Below are positions 7,968 through 16,850 of a stretch of 42,212 nt of DNA, piece by piece. Source of the stretch: an uncultured Bacilli bacterium (GTDB lineage: Bacteria; Bacillota_I; Bacilli_A; RF39; UBA660); contig CANQHD010000004.1 of the NCBI GenBank assembly GCA_947623625.1, forward strand, positions 1 to 42,212. The letters are read 5' to 3'. Made by a program: the position numbers and the translations under genes. Within the stretch, counting starts at the first letter, position 1, and each line of letters starts with the position of its first letter. The notes beneath the pieces are model-generated. The model ran no database searches. It had not been told where the DNA came from and saw only the letters and a program-made list of their open reading frames with translations.

Positions 7968-9027
7968 AGAAAAGCTTTATTCGTTCTAAAAGGCTTTTCT
8001 TTTTTTTCTTATCAACACTCTGATAAATTGGGATTTCTTTTAAAAGTTCATTTCCTAATTTGATAGATACCACTCCTACTTTTCCACTTTGAAGTGTTTT
8101 TTCTTTTGGAATTTTTGCAATCACTCTGATTTTTTTCTTTTCCTCTTCTTTTAGTGGATACCAATAACTCTCTTCGATATAAGCATTTCCTAAGACAAAA
8201 GGAGATGTGAGTTGAAAAGTTTTTTGATCCACTATTTTATAGGAGTGGTATTCTTCGAAAATCTTCTCATAAAGTTTTTTGTGATTTTCAAACGGATCAC
8301 TATCTTTTAAGGTTACGATTGTTAGGCGAAGTCCGTCTTTTTCTGCTGTAGTAACAAGAGTCTTTCCAGCACTTGGAGTATAGCCATTTTTTCCTCCTGT
8401 AACATATGGATATGTTTTTAAAAGTTTATTTCTATTGTACCAAAGATAAGTTTTGTCTTTTGTTGAGACAACATATTTATATGTTTTAGTGATTTTGCGA
8501 TATTCTTCTAGTTGATAAGCATATCGAGATAAAAGTGCCATATCTCTTGCTGTCGATTGATTTTTTGTCTCTTCATCCAGTCCATGAGGATTTTCGAAAG
8601 TTGTATTCTTCATCCCAATCATCTTTGCTTTTTCATTCATCATTGCAACAAACTTTTCTTCTGTACCCCCTAAATACTTCGCAATCACAACGCTGGCATC
8701 ATTTCCACTTCGAAGAAGAAGACCATAAACTAAATCTCTTAAAGACATTTTCTCACCCGGAGTTATATAAATACTTGTTCCATACATCTTTAAAACTTCA
8801 TCCCCTACCGTGACTTCATTATCTAGCTTTCCAGATTCAATCGCAAGAACACTTGTCATTATTTTAGTTGTCGATGCAATAAGACGTACATCATCTGGAT
8901 GCGAACTATAAAGGACTCTACCACTATCAATATCCATGATGATACTACTTTTAGCTGTATCTGCAAAAACGCAGTGTGGAAAGAGAAAAAAAAGGACAAA
9001 AAACAAAATAAAAAGATATTTCTTCAA
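7954..9027 (-). CDS. D-alanyl-D-alanine carboxypeptidase (PBP, peptidase S11)
   Basis: Removes the terminal D-Ala from peptidoglycan stem peptides outside the membrane. 357 aa with a signal peptide (MKKYLFILFF..., cleavage near VFA-DT). Catalytic motifs: STTK (52-55), SGN (107-109) and K-N-G (213-215) in the place of the usual K-T-G. A C-terminal beta domain (about 265-335) and a basic amphipathic tail (KKKKKSLLERIKLFF) for membrane attachment follow. It starts with TTG, supported by AGGTG seven bases upstream. A perfect sigma-E-like -10 (CATACATT) lies just upstream, so it could be a sporulation-type DacB/DacF enzyme; this is uncertain because no good -35 is visible. Confidence 0.93.
   Translation of the reverse strand: MKKYLFILFFVLFFLFPHCVFADTAKSSIIMDIDSGRVLYSSHPDDVRLIASTTKIMTSVLAIESGKLDNEVTVGDEVLKMYGTSIYITPGEKMSLRDLVYGLLLRSGNDASVVIAKYLGGTEEKFVAMMNEKAKMIGMKNTTFENPHGLDEETKNQSTARDMALLSRYAYQLEEYRKITKTYKYVVSTKDKTYLWYNRNKLLKTYPYVTGGKNGYTPSAGKTLVTTAEKDGLRLTIVTLKDSDPFENHKKLYEKIFEEYHSYKIVDQKTFQLTSPFVLGNAYIEESYWYPLKEEEKKKIRVIAKIPKEKTLQSGKVGVVSIKLGNELLKEIPIYQSVDKKKKKSLLERIKLFFTKS
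7966..8009 (+). terminator. Terminator of the phosphoesterase gene
   Basis: Perfect 8-bp stem AGAAAAGC (7968-7975) / GCTTTTCT (7993-8000) followed by a T-run. It lies inside the 3' end of the convergent carboxypeptidase coding sequence. Confidence 0.7.
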
Positions 9028-9044
9028 AGGTTATCACCTTTTAA

Positions 9045-9052
9045 AATGTATG
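9045..9052 (-). promoter_or_regulatory. Possible sigma-E -10 element before the carboxypeptidase
   Basis: CATACATT on the minus strand matches the sigma-E -10 consensus CATACANT. No convincing -35 (KMATATT) is found 13-15 bases further upstream, so this is only a candidate. Confidence 0.25.
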
Positions 9053-9074
9053 CAAAAAGAAAAGAAAAAAGTCA

Positions 9075-11054
9075 TTATTTTTCTTGTATCTTTTTGATAT
9101 AATCACAAATAATTTCTGCCGTTTTTTCTTTTCCTATACTTGAGTCAATACACAAATCATAATTGGATGGATTTCCAAAAGTTTTTCCTGAAATGAGTTC
9201 ATAATAATTGGCACGATTTTTATCGGATTTTTCAACATATTTTTTGGAAGATGCGATGCTATCATGATACATCTCACTTACCCTTTGAATACGGTAGTCA
9301 ACTGGAGCATAAATAAAGATTCTAACAACATTTTTATATTCTCTTAGTACATAGTCAGCTGCTCTTCCAACAAGGACACAAGATCCTTTATCTGCAATCA
9401 TTTTAATGACTTTCTCTTGTGCTTCAATGGCATACTTTACTGGAGAAGTTGTCAGATATAACTCGTGCATAGCATCTTGACTTTGATCTATTTTTGAAAT
9501 AAATAAAGATGAGATGCCACTTTCTTTCGCAACCAGTGCTGCAACTTCTTTATAATAACATGGAATTTTTAAAGTCTTTGCTACCAACTCCCCAATTGCT
9601 TTTCCTTGACTTCCATGCATTCGAGAAATTGTAATGATAACACCCTCTTTTGAAGGCTTTAAAACGACATCTTCTTTTTCTAAAGTATCCTCATTCGCCA
9701 TATTTTTAAAGAAATTTCTAACGAGAACAGCCGTAACAATGATGCCTAGAAAATCTGCGATAGGACTTGCTAGTAAAACACCCTGAATTCCTAAGTATCT
9801 TGGAAGGATAAGAACAAGTGGGACAAAAAAGACAATATCACGTGCTAATGAGACAACTGCGGATTTGAATGGTTGTCCAACAGCTTGAAAAAAAATTGAA
9901 ACCATTTTGATAACACATGTTAGAGGAACAAGCAAGAGGAAAAGTCGGAAAGTTAACACAGCAAATTCCATATAAAGTTTTTCATTGGACCCAAATATTT
10001 TGATAATAATTTCTGGTGTCAGTTCAAAAATAAAGACAGAAATAACTCCAATTATAAAGGAAAAAGTCAATACTTTCTTAAATGTTTCTTTTACTCGATC
10101 TAAATTTTTAGCACCATAATTATAACCTAAAATAGGTTGTGCTCCTAATATAAGACCAACGACAATATTAATAACAATTGAAAATACTTTCATCACAATT
10201 CCAATCACTGCAATTGGAATATCAGATCCATATGAACTACGTGCTCCATATTGAGCCAACATCATATTACATACTAATGAAATGATGACAATGCTCATCT
10301 GAGTTATAAAAGTTGAAATACCTAATTTGAGGACATTTTTTAAAAGATGAAAATTGATTTTAAAACTTTCTTTACAGAGGCGAAATGTTTTGGACTGTGT
10401 ATAATAAATGATTGAAACTATCAACGATAAAATTTGTCCAATAACCGTCGCATAAGCAGCTCCTTGAATTCCCCAATGGAAAATAAAAATAAAGATAGGA
10501 TCTAAAATGATATTGATGATGGCACCGAGTGCTGTAGCGAGCATTGAAAACTTTGGTGATCCATCTGCTCGAATGACTGCATTCATACTATTTCCAAGCA
10601 TGTAGATAGGAATAGCTGCCAAAATAATAACATAATATTCACTCGCTAAGTGGATACTTTTCGAACTTGCTCCAAACAAATAGAGCAATGGTTCTTTAAA
10701 CATAAACCCTAAAATAAGGAAGAGAATACTAATAATAAATGTTACTAAAATACTGTTTCCAATGGACTTATGGGCATTTTCAGTATCTTTTCTTCCTTGA
10801 CAAAGTGACAAATAAGCAGCAGCACCATCTCCAAAACACCAAGCAAAAGCTACGGCAATAATCGTAATCGGATAAACGATTCCAGTCGCTGCATTTCCTA
10901 AATATCCTAAATCACTATTCCCAATAAATATTTGATCAACAATATTATAAAGAGAGCTAATCAACAGTGATAAAATACAAGGTATTGAAAACTTTAAAAG
11001 TAATTTTCCAATTTTTTCTTCACCTAAAAATTGGGTATTTTCTTCATTTTTCAT
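9075..11054 (-). CDS. MATE-family efflux transporter fused to a cytidylate-kinase-like domain
   Basis: 659 aa. Residues 1 to about 450 form a twelve-helix MATE transporter (for example ISSLYNIVDQIFIG near 32-45, and LGAQPILGYNYGA near 303-315), normally a cation-coupled exporter of drugs or metabolites. A charged linker leads to a soluble domain (about 470-659) of the cytidylate-kinase-like P-loop family. Its first strand and loop, ITISRMHGSQGKAIGE, correspond to the IGREYGSGG motif of the free kinase encoded next upstream. The Gly-Arg-Glu of that motif is Ser-Arg-Met here, so catalysis is doubtful and a regulatory nucleotide-binding role is possible. Start supported by AAGGAGATG. It has its own promoter and is separated from the upstream gene by a terminator. 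Confidence 0.88.
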   Translation of the reverse strand: MKNEENTQFLGEEKIGKLLLKFSIPCILSLLISSLYNIVDQIFIGNSDLGYLGNAATGIVYPITIIAVAFAWCFGDGAAAYLSLCQGRKDTENAHKSIGNSILVTFIISILFLILGFMFKEPLLYLFGASSKSIHLASEYYVIILAAIPIYMLGNSMNAVIRADGSPKFSMLATALGAIINIILDPIFIFIFHWGIQGAAYATVIGQILSLIVSIIYYTQSKTFRLCKESFKINFHLLKNVLKLGISTFITQMSIVIISLVCNMMLAQYGARSSYGSDIPIAVIGIVMKVFSIVINIVVGLILGAQPILGYNYGAKNLDRVKETFKKVLTFSFIIGVISVFIFELTPEIIIKIFGSNEKLYMEFAVLTFRLFLLLVPLTCVIKMVSIFFQAVGQPFKSAVVSLARDIVFFVPLVLILPRYLGIQGVLLASPIADFLGIIVTAVLVRNFFKNMANEDTLEKEDVVLKPSKEGVIITISRMHGSQGKAIGELVAKTLKIPCYYKEVAALVAKESGISSLFISKIDQSQDAMHELYLTTSPVKYAIEAQEKVIKMIADKGSCVLVGRAADYVLREYKNVVRIFIYAPVDYRIQRVSEMYHDSIASSKKYVEKSDKNRANYYELISGKTFGNPSNYDLCIDSSIGKEKTAEIICDYIKKIQEK

Positions 11055-11074
11055 TTTTTACATCTCCTTTTTCT

Positions 11075-11104
11075 ATTATTTGTTTATGGTATCTTTTCCG
11101 TCAA
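11075..11104 (-). promoter_or_regulatory. Promoter of the MATE-kinase fusion gene
   Basis: On the minus strand TTGACG (11099-11104), 18 bases, AATAAT (11075-11080), 21 bases before the ATG. It starts right after the upstream gene's terminator. Confidence 0.5.
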
Positions 11105-11145
11105 AAAAAATATGCATAAAAACAAATGTCTTGTTTTTACGCATA
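11103..11145 (-). terminator. Strong terminator after the cytidylate-kinase-like gene
   Basis: A 15-bp stem between 11111-11125 and 11131-11145 (TATGCATAAAAACAA arm, one G-U type mismatch) with a five-base loop, then eight T on the minus strand (11103-11110). Confidence 0.8.
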
Positions 11146-11222
11146 TATTGCTGGATCAGACTCACTTATTATACAACTTTTTTTCAAAAAATTTCAAGAA
11201 AGAATTTTTAAAAATTTTATCT

Positions 11223-11840
11223 TTACTTGCTTTGAAGTTGTTCTGCTTTTGCTTGATATATTTTCACGATTAAGTCAATCGTTCCTTCAATTCCTAAAAT
11301 AGATGAGTCGATTAAATAATCATATCCAAGTCGACTTCCCCACTTTAAATTTTCATTATTGGCTTCATAATATCTCTTCCTGTTTTTATCGACTTGCCTC
11401 ATCTTTTTTAGAGCTTCTTCTCTTGTAAGATTTTCTCGTTTCATTTTTCTTTCTAATTTAAACTCTAAGTCATTTGAATAGATAAAAATATGAATCACAT
11501 TTTCATAATCTTTTAAAATATTATTAGAATTTCTTCCTAAAATAACACAAGACTCATATTGACCTAAGTCTTTAATTACTTTATCCATCATCCATTGATA
11601 TTGACTTGAAGTAAAAGTATTGCCACCATTAATATAATTGAAACTTTTTAAAGTATCATTTCGATATTTTTCATCATAATCTTGTAAATTAGAATACGTC
11701 ACATTATATTTTAAATCATATGCTTTTTGAATAAGCTCTTTATCATAGAATGAAATATTGAGTCTTTTTGCCACTTCTTCTCCAATATATTTTCCACCAC
11801 TTCCATATTCTCTTCCGATTGTTAATACAATATTTTTCAT
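11223..11840 (-). CDS. Cytidylate-kinase-like family protein
   Basis: 205 aa, cytoplasmic P-loop protein. The nucleotide-binding signature LTIGREYGSGGKYIGEEVA (about 6-24) is typical of the cytidylate-kinase-like family (Cytidylate_kin2/AAA_26). That family differs from true Cmk, which has GxxGxGKG[ST]. CVILGRNSN (about 98-106) and basic helices (KLERKMKRENLTREEALK) form the lid region. The true substrate of this family is unknown to me. The ATG overlaps the stop of the lipid kinase gene (ATGA), indicating an operon. The same domain occurs at the C-terminus of the next gene, suggesting duplication and fusion. Confidence 0.85.
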   Translation of the reverse strand: MKNIVLTIGREYGSGGKYIGEEVAKRLNISFYDKELIQKAYDLKYNVTYSNLQDYDEKYRNDTLKSFNYINGGNTFTSSQYQWMMDKVIKDLGQYESCVILGRNSNNILKDYENVIHIFIYSNDLEFKLERKMKRENLTREEALKKMRQVDKNRKRYYEANNENLKWGSRLGYDYLIDSSILGIEGTIDLIVKIYQAKAEQLQSK

Positions 11841-12745
11841 TCAACAAACAATCTCCTTTCACTTGCTCTTCTAGGAGTTAATACTTTCATTTTTGAATTG
11901 ACTTTAATTGTATAGTTTGCACTTTTATCGTCTAATCTTTCACCATCAACACACCAATCCGTTGCTTTTTCATCGATTTTTATATCAATGGTATGACCAT
12001 TTAAAGAAATGATTTTATCGGTTTTAATCCCTAAATAAAATTTAACAAATTGAATAGCCATATCTGCGATATTTTCAGCTTTGCAAAGTAGAATTTCAAA
12101 GATATCATCATTTAACGCAATATCTTTATAAAAATGATGAATGCCGGCAATATGATTTGAATTAGAGACCATAATTAATGAATATTTCCCATCTAGACGT
12201 TTTCCATCCACTGTTACTTTTGTCTTATATCTTTTCATTTTCTTCACGACTTCTTTCGCTCCTAATTTAATATAAGACAAGTAGCCTAGCTTCTTTTTTT
12301 CTTCCCGATCAGCTTCATATGGAATATTCATAAATTTGCCATAGCCAACAACATAAGCAAAGGGTTGATCGTTAATGGTTCCAACATCAAAATCATGGAG
12401 TTCTCCTTCTAGAGCATCTTCTAAATTTTTTTTAGGATCTCTACCATATCCTAACATGGATGCGACATCATTACAACTACCACTAGGAAGAGGACAGATG
12501 TTTAGTTTATCCTCTCTTTCATAATTACCGGAGATAACTTCATTTAAAGTTCCATCTCCACCAATTGAAAAAACAATATCGTAGTGTTTACATTTCTTTA
12601 CTATTTCCTTGGCATGATTTGGATACTCTGTCTTAACAAGAGTAACATCATAGCCATATTCTTTTAAAACTTCATCACATATTTTACATAAATCATAACC
12701 TGTTTTTTTTCCACTATTTGGATTATAAATTACCAACGCTTCCAT
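11837..12745 (-). CDS. Diacylglycerol kinase-like lipid kinase (YegS/DgkB family)
   Basis: 302 aa. DAGK catalytic domain with NPNSGKKTG near the N-terminus, GGDGTLNEVISG (about 62-73), and PLPSGSCNDVASMLG, a variant of the usual P-x-GTxNDFA. It probably phosphorylates diacylglycerol, recycling lipid released during lipoteichoic acid synthesis, as DgkB does in Bacillus; substrate is inferred. Start at ATG 12745, because GGGGGAG lies six bases upstream; the in-frame ATG at 12760 contains that site. It follows the ABC exporter pair by 17 bases and overlaps the kinase-like gene by four, so the three activities appear co-expressed. Confidence 0.88.
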   Translation of the reverse strand: MEALVIYNPNSGKKTGYDLCKICDEVLKEYGYDVTLVKTEYPNHAKEIVKKCKHYDIVFSIGGDGTLNEVISGNYEREDKLNICPLPSGSCNDVASMLGYGRDPKKNLEDALEGELHDFDVGTINDQPFAYVVGYGKFMNIPYEADREEKKKLGYLSYIKLGAKEVVKKMKRYKTKVTVDGKRLDGKYSLIMVSNSNHIAGIHHFYKDIALNDDIFEILLCKAENIADMAIQFVKFYLGIKTDKIISLNGHTIDIKIDEKATDWCVDGERLDDKSANYTIKVNSKMKVLTPRRASERRLFVE

Positions 12746-12762
12746 ATTTGTCTCCCCCATAT

Positions 12763-14898
12763 CTATCGTTCAAATTGCGAATTGTATAATTTTGAATAAA
12801 AACCATTTTCTCTCATCAATTCTTCATGATTTCCCTGTTCAATAATATTTCCATCTTTCATAACAAGAATTAAGTCTGCATTTTTAATTGTTGATAAGCG
12901 ATGCGCAATAATAAAGGATGTTTTTCCATCTGTTAACTTATCCATTGCTTTTTGGACAAGCTCTTCTGTTCTTGTATCTACATTACTCGTTGCTTCATCT
13001 AAAATTAAGAATGGTGCATCTTCAATCATACCACGAGCGATTGTAATCAGCTGCTTTTGCCCAGATGAGATAGCATCATTTTCACTTAATACTGTATCTA
13101 ATCCTGCTGGCAAGGTTTTAATAAAATGACGAATACCAACGGTTTCACAAACTTCCATAATTCTTTCATCTGTAACATTTTCTCGATTGTAGGCAATATT
13201 TTCTCGAATGGTTCCATTAAACAACCACGTATCTTGTAAAACCATCGTAAATAATGAATGAATATTCGCACGACTCAAATTGCGAATTGAAATATTATCA
13301 ATTTTAATATCACCCGAATGAATTTCATAAAACTTCATGAGCAAATTAACCAGTGTTGTTTTTCCTGCTCCTGTTGGACCAACAATTGCGATTTTTTCTC
13401 CTTTTTTAGCAGAAGCACTAAAGTTATGAATAATTTCTTTTTGAGCATCATACCCAAATGAAACATTTTCAAAAACAATATTTCCTTCTACTTTAGATTT
13501 ATCTAATGATTCTTTGATATTTTCTTCTGAAGTCATTTCCTCTTCATCTAAAAATGCAAAGACTCTCTCACTGGCTGCTGCAGTTGACTGTAGTGCTGTC
13601 ATAGCTTGAGCAATTTGAGAAAGCGGATTGGTAAACAATCTTACATAAGTCATAAAAGCAACAATAACTCCAAAAGTAATCAACTCTTTTTGAACAAGAA
13701 GCGCACCCACAACACAAACTGCTACATATCCTAAATTACCAACAAACATCATAATAGGCATCATAAGCCCTGATAAAAATTGACTCTTACGATTTGTCTC
13801 ATAAACTCTTGTATTAAACTCATCAAATTTCTCATCAGAAATTTTCTTTCCATTATAAGCTTTTACAACCAACAATCCAGAGTAAGTCTCTTCAATATGT
13901 GCATTGAGCTTTCCAAGTTCTACTTGTCTTGCAACAAAGTATTTTTGAGACTTTTTTAAAATTGTAAACATAAATGCAAACCCCAACAAACTTGCTATAA
14001 TTGCTGTAAAAGACATAATCCAGTTGGTTACAAACATCATAATAATCGTTCCAACAAACAGTGTTACAGCACTAACAAGTGTTGATAAAGATTGATTCAT
14101 AGATTGCGCAATCGTATCTACATCATTGGTGACTCTAGATAAAGTATCACCCGTTTGATTTTTGTCAAAATAATTAAGCGGTAAATTGTTAATTTTTTTA
14201 GATATCTTGGTCCGAAGTGTTTGCGCAAAACGATTAGATACAACGGTCATTAAGATAGACTCAATATAGGAAAATAACGCTGAACAAACATATAAAGCAA
14301 TTAAAAATAAGGCGATGTTTTGGATTGTTTTTCCATGCATTTTAGGTTCAATAACTTTTTGAATAGACTGAGGCATTTTATCTATTTGTTTATACAATGC
14401 TTCTACTTGAGTATCTTGACTTAATGAAGTGAATAATTCTAAATATTTAACTTGATCTTTTGCTGATATGACTTCACCATCTATTTTTATTTCTTTAAAA
14501 ATAAGGGAGAGTGCATCCGAAGATAAATCTTTTAAATCTTGAATTCCCTTAGAATTTGTTGAAGCACTTTCCATGATTTCTAAAAATTTTTGTTTTTCTT
14601 GAGGTTGTAGGTCTGATTCTAAAATGTTTTTAGGATCCATATTTTTTAGATTTGCTTCAATTTTTTCTGTCAAAGTTTTCATATTGCTTTGATTGACAAC
14701 CAATCCCTTTGAAATCTCATCCGTCAAATCGGATAATTTATTGGGTGCAATAATGGACAAAATGGATCCTGTTGCAGCAAGGATGAGTGCAATCATAATT
14801 GCAACTTGAAAAGATTTGAGCTCTTTGAATAATCTTTTGATAGATCCTGTAAAATCTTTAGATTTTTCAAAATTTCTTGGTCCTCCTGGTCTAGGCAT
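12763..14898 (-). CDS. ABC exporter half-transporter, catalytically complete partner
   Basis: 711 aa: six-helix exporter domain plus C-terminal ATPase. Walker A GPTGAGKTT, signature SSGQKQ, Walker B LILDEATSNVD with the catalytic Glu, and H-loop IAHRLS are all present. A long extracytoplasmic insert of about 130 residues separates TM1 from TM2 (about 55-190), longer than in most half-transporters. It overlaps the end of the partner gene by eight bases, so the two proteins should form a heterodimer of the TM287/288 or LmrCD kind. Substrate unknown; multidrug or lipid-like export is the usual role. Confidence 0.93.
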   Translation of the reverse strand: MPRPGGPRNFEKSKDFTGSIKRLFKELKSFQVAIMIALILAATGSILSIIAPNKLSDLTDEISKGLVVNQSNMKTLTEKIEANLKNMDPKNILESDLQPQEKQKFLEIMESASTNSKGIQDLKDLSSDALSLIFKEIKIDGEVISAKDQVKYLELFTSLSQDTQVEALYKQIDKMPQSIQKVIEPKMHGKTIQNIALFLIALYVCSALFSYIESILMTVVSNRFAQTLRTKISKKINNLPLNYFDKNQTGDTLSRVTNDVDTIAQSMNQSLSTLVSAVTLFVGTIIMMFVTNWIMSFTAIIASLLGFAFMFTILKKSQKYFVARQVELGKLNAHIEETYSGLLVVKAYNGKKISDEKFDEFNTRVYETNRKSQFLSGLMMPIMMFVGNLGYVAVCVVGALLVQKELITFGVIVAFMTYVRLFTNPLSQIAQAMTALQSTAAASERVFAFLDEEEMTSEENIKESLDKSKVEGNIVFENVSFGYDAQKEIIHNFSASAKKGEKIAIVGPTGAGKTTLVNLLMKFYEIHSGDIKIDNISIRNLSRANIHSLFTMVLQDTWLFNGTIRENIAYNRENVTDERIMEVCETVGIRHFIKTLPAGLDTVLSENDAISSGQKQLITIARGMIEDAPFLILDEATSNVDTRTEELVQKAMDKLTDGKTSFIIAHRLSTIKNADLILVMKDGNIIEQGNHEELMRENGFYSKLYNSQFER

Positions 14899-16654
14899 TT
14901 TCTAACTCCTCCTTACTAAGCTGTGATAAAGCAATCTGCTTATATACATCACATGACTTTAATAAATCTTGATGTTTTCCCATTCCAACACACTTTCCAT
15001 TTTCCAAGACAATAATTTTATCTGCATTCATAATTGTTCCAATTCTCTGAGCAACGATTAACTGTGTTGAATTCTTGGTATGTTTTTTAAGGGCTTGTCT
15101 TAATATTGCATCTGTTTTATAGTCAAGTGCACTAAAAGTATCATCAAAGATGTAAATTTCCGGATCTTTTGCAATCGCCCGAGCAATCGATAATCTTTGT
15201 TTTTGACCGCCTGAGACGTTACTACCACCTTGGGCAATATGAGAGTCATATTGATCTTTCATTTTCAAGACAAATTCTGTTGCTTGAGCAACATCGATTG
15301 CTTCTTTGATTTTATCCTTTGAAATTGCACCTTTACCATTATCTCCATAAGAGACATTGTTTGCAATTGTATCATCAAAAATAATCGCCTTTTGAGAAAC
15401 ATACCCAATTTTATTTCTTAATGCTTCTTGCGTATACTCTTTTACATCAACACCATCCACTAAAACACAACCATCTGTTGCATCATAAAACCTTGGAACT
15501 AAATTAATTAAAGTAGACTTTCCACTTCCAGTTGAACCAATAAATGCAATGGTCTCTCCTTTATTGGCTTTAAAAGAAATATTTTTGAGTAAATACTCAT
15601 CTGCATCTGGATATTTGAAAGAAACATCTTTAAATTCTACAGTTCCCTCTTCCTTTGTATTTAACCCATCAAAATTTCCATCTTGAATACTCAAAGGTGT
15701 ATCAAGAACTTCATTAATACGATTTGCAGATACCTGTGCTCTTGGTAACATCATAAATATCATCGTAAGCATTAAAAATGACATAATAACTTGCATGGAA
15801 TAACTTGAGAAGACAACCATATCACTAAAAATAGCTAGCTTATCAGACATCATAGCACTTTGAATTAAAGAAGCCCCAATTAAATAGATACCAAGCGTTA
15901 AAAAATACATGACTAAATACATAACAGGTTGCATAACAGAAAACGTTTTTTGATTGAAAAGTTGTGTTTTTGTCAATTCATTATTTGTTTTTTCAAATTT
16001 CTCTTCTTGATAACTTTCAGCATTAAATGCCCGAACAACTCGAATACCCGTTAAATTATCACGCGTATCATTATTTAGGCGATCAATTAAAATTTGAACT
16101 TTCTTAAATCTAGGCAAGACAACAATTAAAATGATGAAAATAACACTTAACAATATCAAAACAGCAATTGCAGTTAAAATACTCCATTGTAAATTTTTAT
16201 TTAAAATTTTTGTAATTGCCCAAACAGCAGTAATGGGTGCCTTGATTAATAGTTGCAGTCCCATTGCAATGAACATCTGAATTTGAGTAATATCATTGGT
16301 CGTTCTTGTAATTAGACTACTCGTCGAAAACTGCTTTATCTCATGTAGACCTAAGTTTTCAATCTTATCAAATAGTTTTTTTCGAGTATTCATTGAAAAA
16401 CGAGCGGACACATTGGATGCTAAATAACCAACAAAAATGGCAGATAACAAGCTTCCAAATGCACACAATAACATATATCCTCCATTCTTAAGAATTTCAG
16501 ACATTTCACTTCCAGTTGTTTGTACTAATCTTGTTATTTCACTCATATAATCTGGCAATTTTAAATCAAGACGAACTTGAAAAACAATTAATAAAATCGC
16601 AACAAGAATAAAACAAACATCTTTTTTTGTTAAATTTTTGAATAGCTTTATCAT
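14891..16654 (-). CDS. ABC exporter half-transporter with a degenerate ATP site
   Basis: 587 aa: exporter domain (about 1-310) and ATPase domain (about 335-587). Walker A GSTGSGKST and signature VSGGQKQR are intact. Walker B ends in FDDTFSALD, with Asp in place of the catalytic Glu, and the H-loop reads VAQRIGT with Gln in place of His. These are the changes expected for the non-hydrolysing site of a heterodimeric exporter such as TM287/288. First gene of the ABC-ABC-lipid kinase-kinase operon, with GGGAGGAAAAA before the ATG. Confidence 0.93.
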   Translation of the reverse strand: MIKLFKNLTKKDVCFILVAILLIVFQVRLDLKLPDYMSEITRLVQTTGSEMSEILKNGGYMLLCAFGSLLSAIFVGYLASNVSARFSMNTRKKLFDKIENLGLHEIKQFSTSSLITRTTNDITQIQMFIAMGLQLLIKAPITAVWAITKILNKNLQWSILTAIAVLILLSVIFIILIVVLPRFKKVQILIDRLNNDTRDNLTGIRVVRAFNAESYQEEKFEKTNNELTKTQLFNQKTFSVMQPVMYLVMYFLTLGIYLIGASLIQSAMMSDKLAIFSDMVVFSSYSMQVIMSFLMLTMIFMMLPRAQVSANRINEVLDTPLSIQDGNFDGLNTKEEGTVEFKDVSFKYPDADEYLLKNISFKANKGETIAFIGSTGSGKSTLINLVPRFYDATDGCVLVDGVDVKEYTQEALRNKIGYVSQKAIIFDDTIANNVSYGDNGKGAISKDKIKEAIDVAQATEFVLKMKDQYDSHIAQGGSNVSGGQKQRLSIARAIAKDPEIYIFDDTFSALDYKTDAILRQALKKHTKNSTQLIVAQRIGTIMNADKIIVLENGKCVGMGKHQDLLKSCDVYKQIALSQLSKEELENA

Positions 16655-16685
16655 TTTTTCCTCCCTTTATAATCATTATCTATAC

Positions 16686-16709
16686 AGTGGCAAGTACTAT
16701 TGTACCACT
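16686..16709 (-). promoter_or_regulatory. Imperfect dyad, possible operator of the ABC exporter operon
   Basis: AGTG and GTAC on one side, GTAC-CACT on the other, around a short centre; on the minus strand it contains TACAAT, a possible -10. It lies about 30 bases before the operon start. A repressor site is plausible, but no regulator gene is adjacent. Confidence 0.3.
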
Positions 16710-16812
16710 TTTTTTATAATATGATGAAAATTTTTAAAAGACGACTTTTATCTCATCATGAAGTCTATTTATCAATATGCTTGAGCCCAATAATTGGTTC
16801 TTATTTTTAGAT

Positions 16813-16850
16813 AAAAAAAGATTTTCTAATTTCTTACAAAATCTTTTTTT
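16813..16850 (-). terminator. Terminator of the lemA-DUF2207-glycosyltransferase operon
   Basis: Perfect 13-bp stem AAAAAAAGATTTT (16813-16825) / AAAATCTTTTTTT (16838-16850). One arm lies in the last codons of the glycosyltransferase gene. Its A/T-rich arms could work in both directions. Confidence 0.75.

Noticed and set aside
8380-8400. KNG instead of KTG in the carboxypeptidase as a sign of inactivity
   Set aside because: The other motifs are intact, and variation at this middle position is tolerated in related enzymes; not enough to call it inactive.
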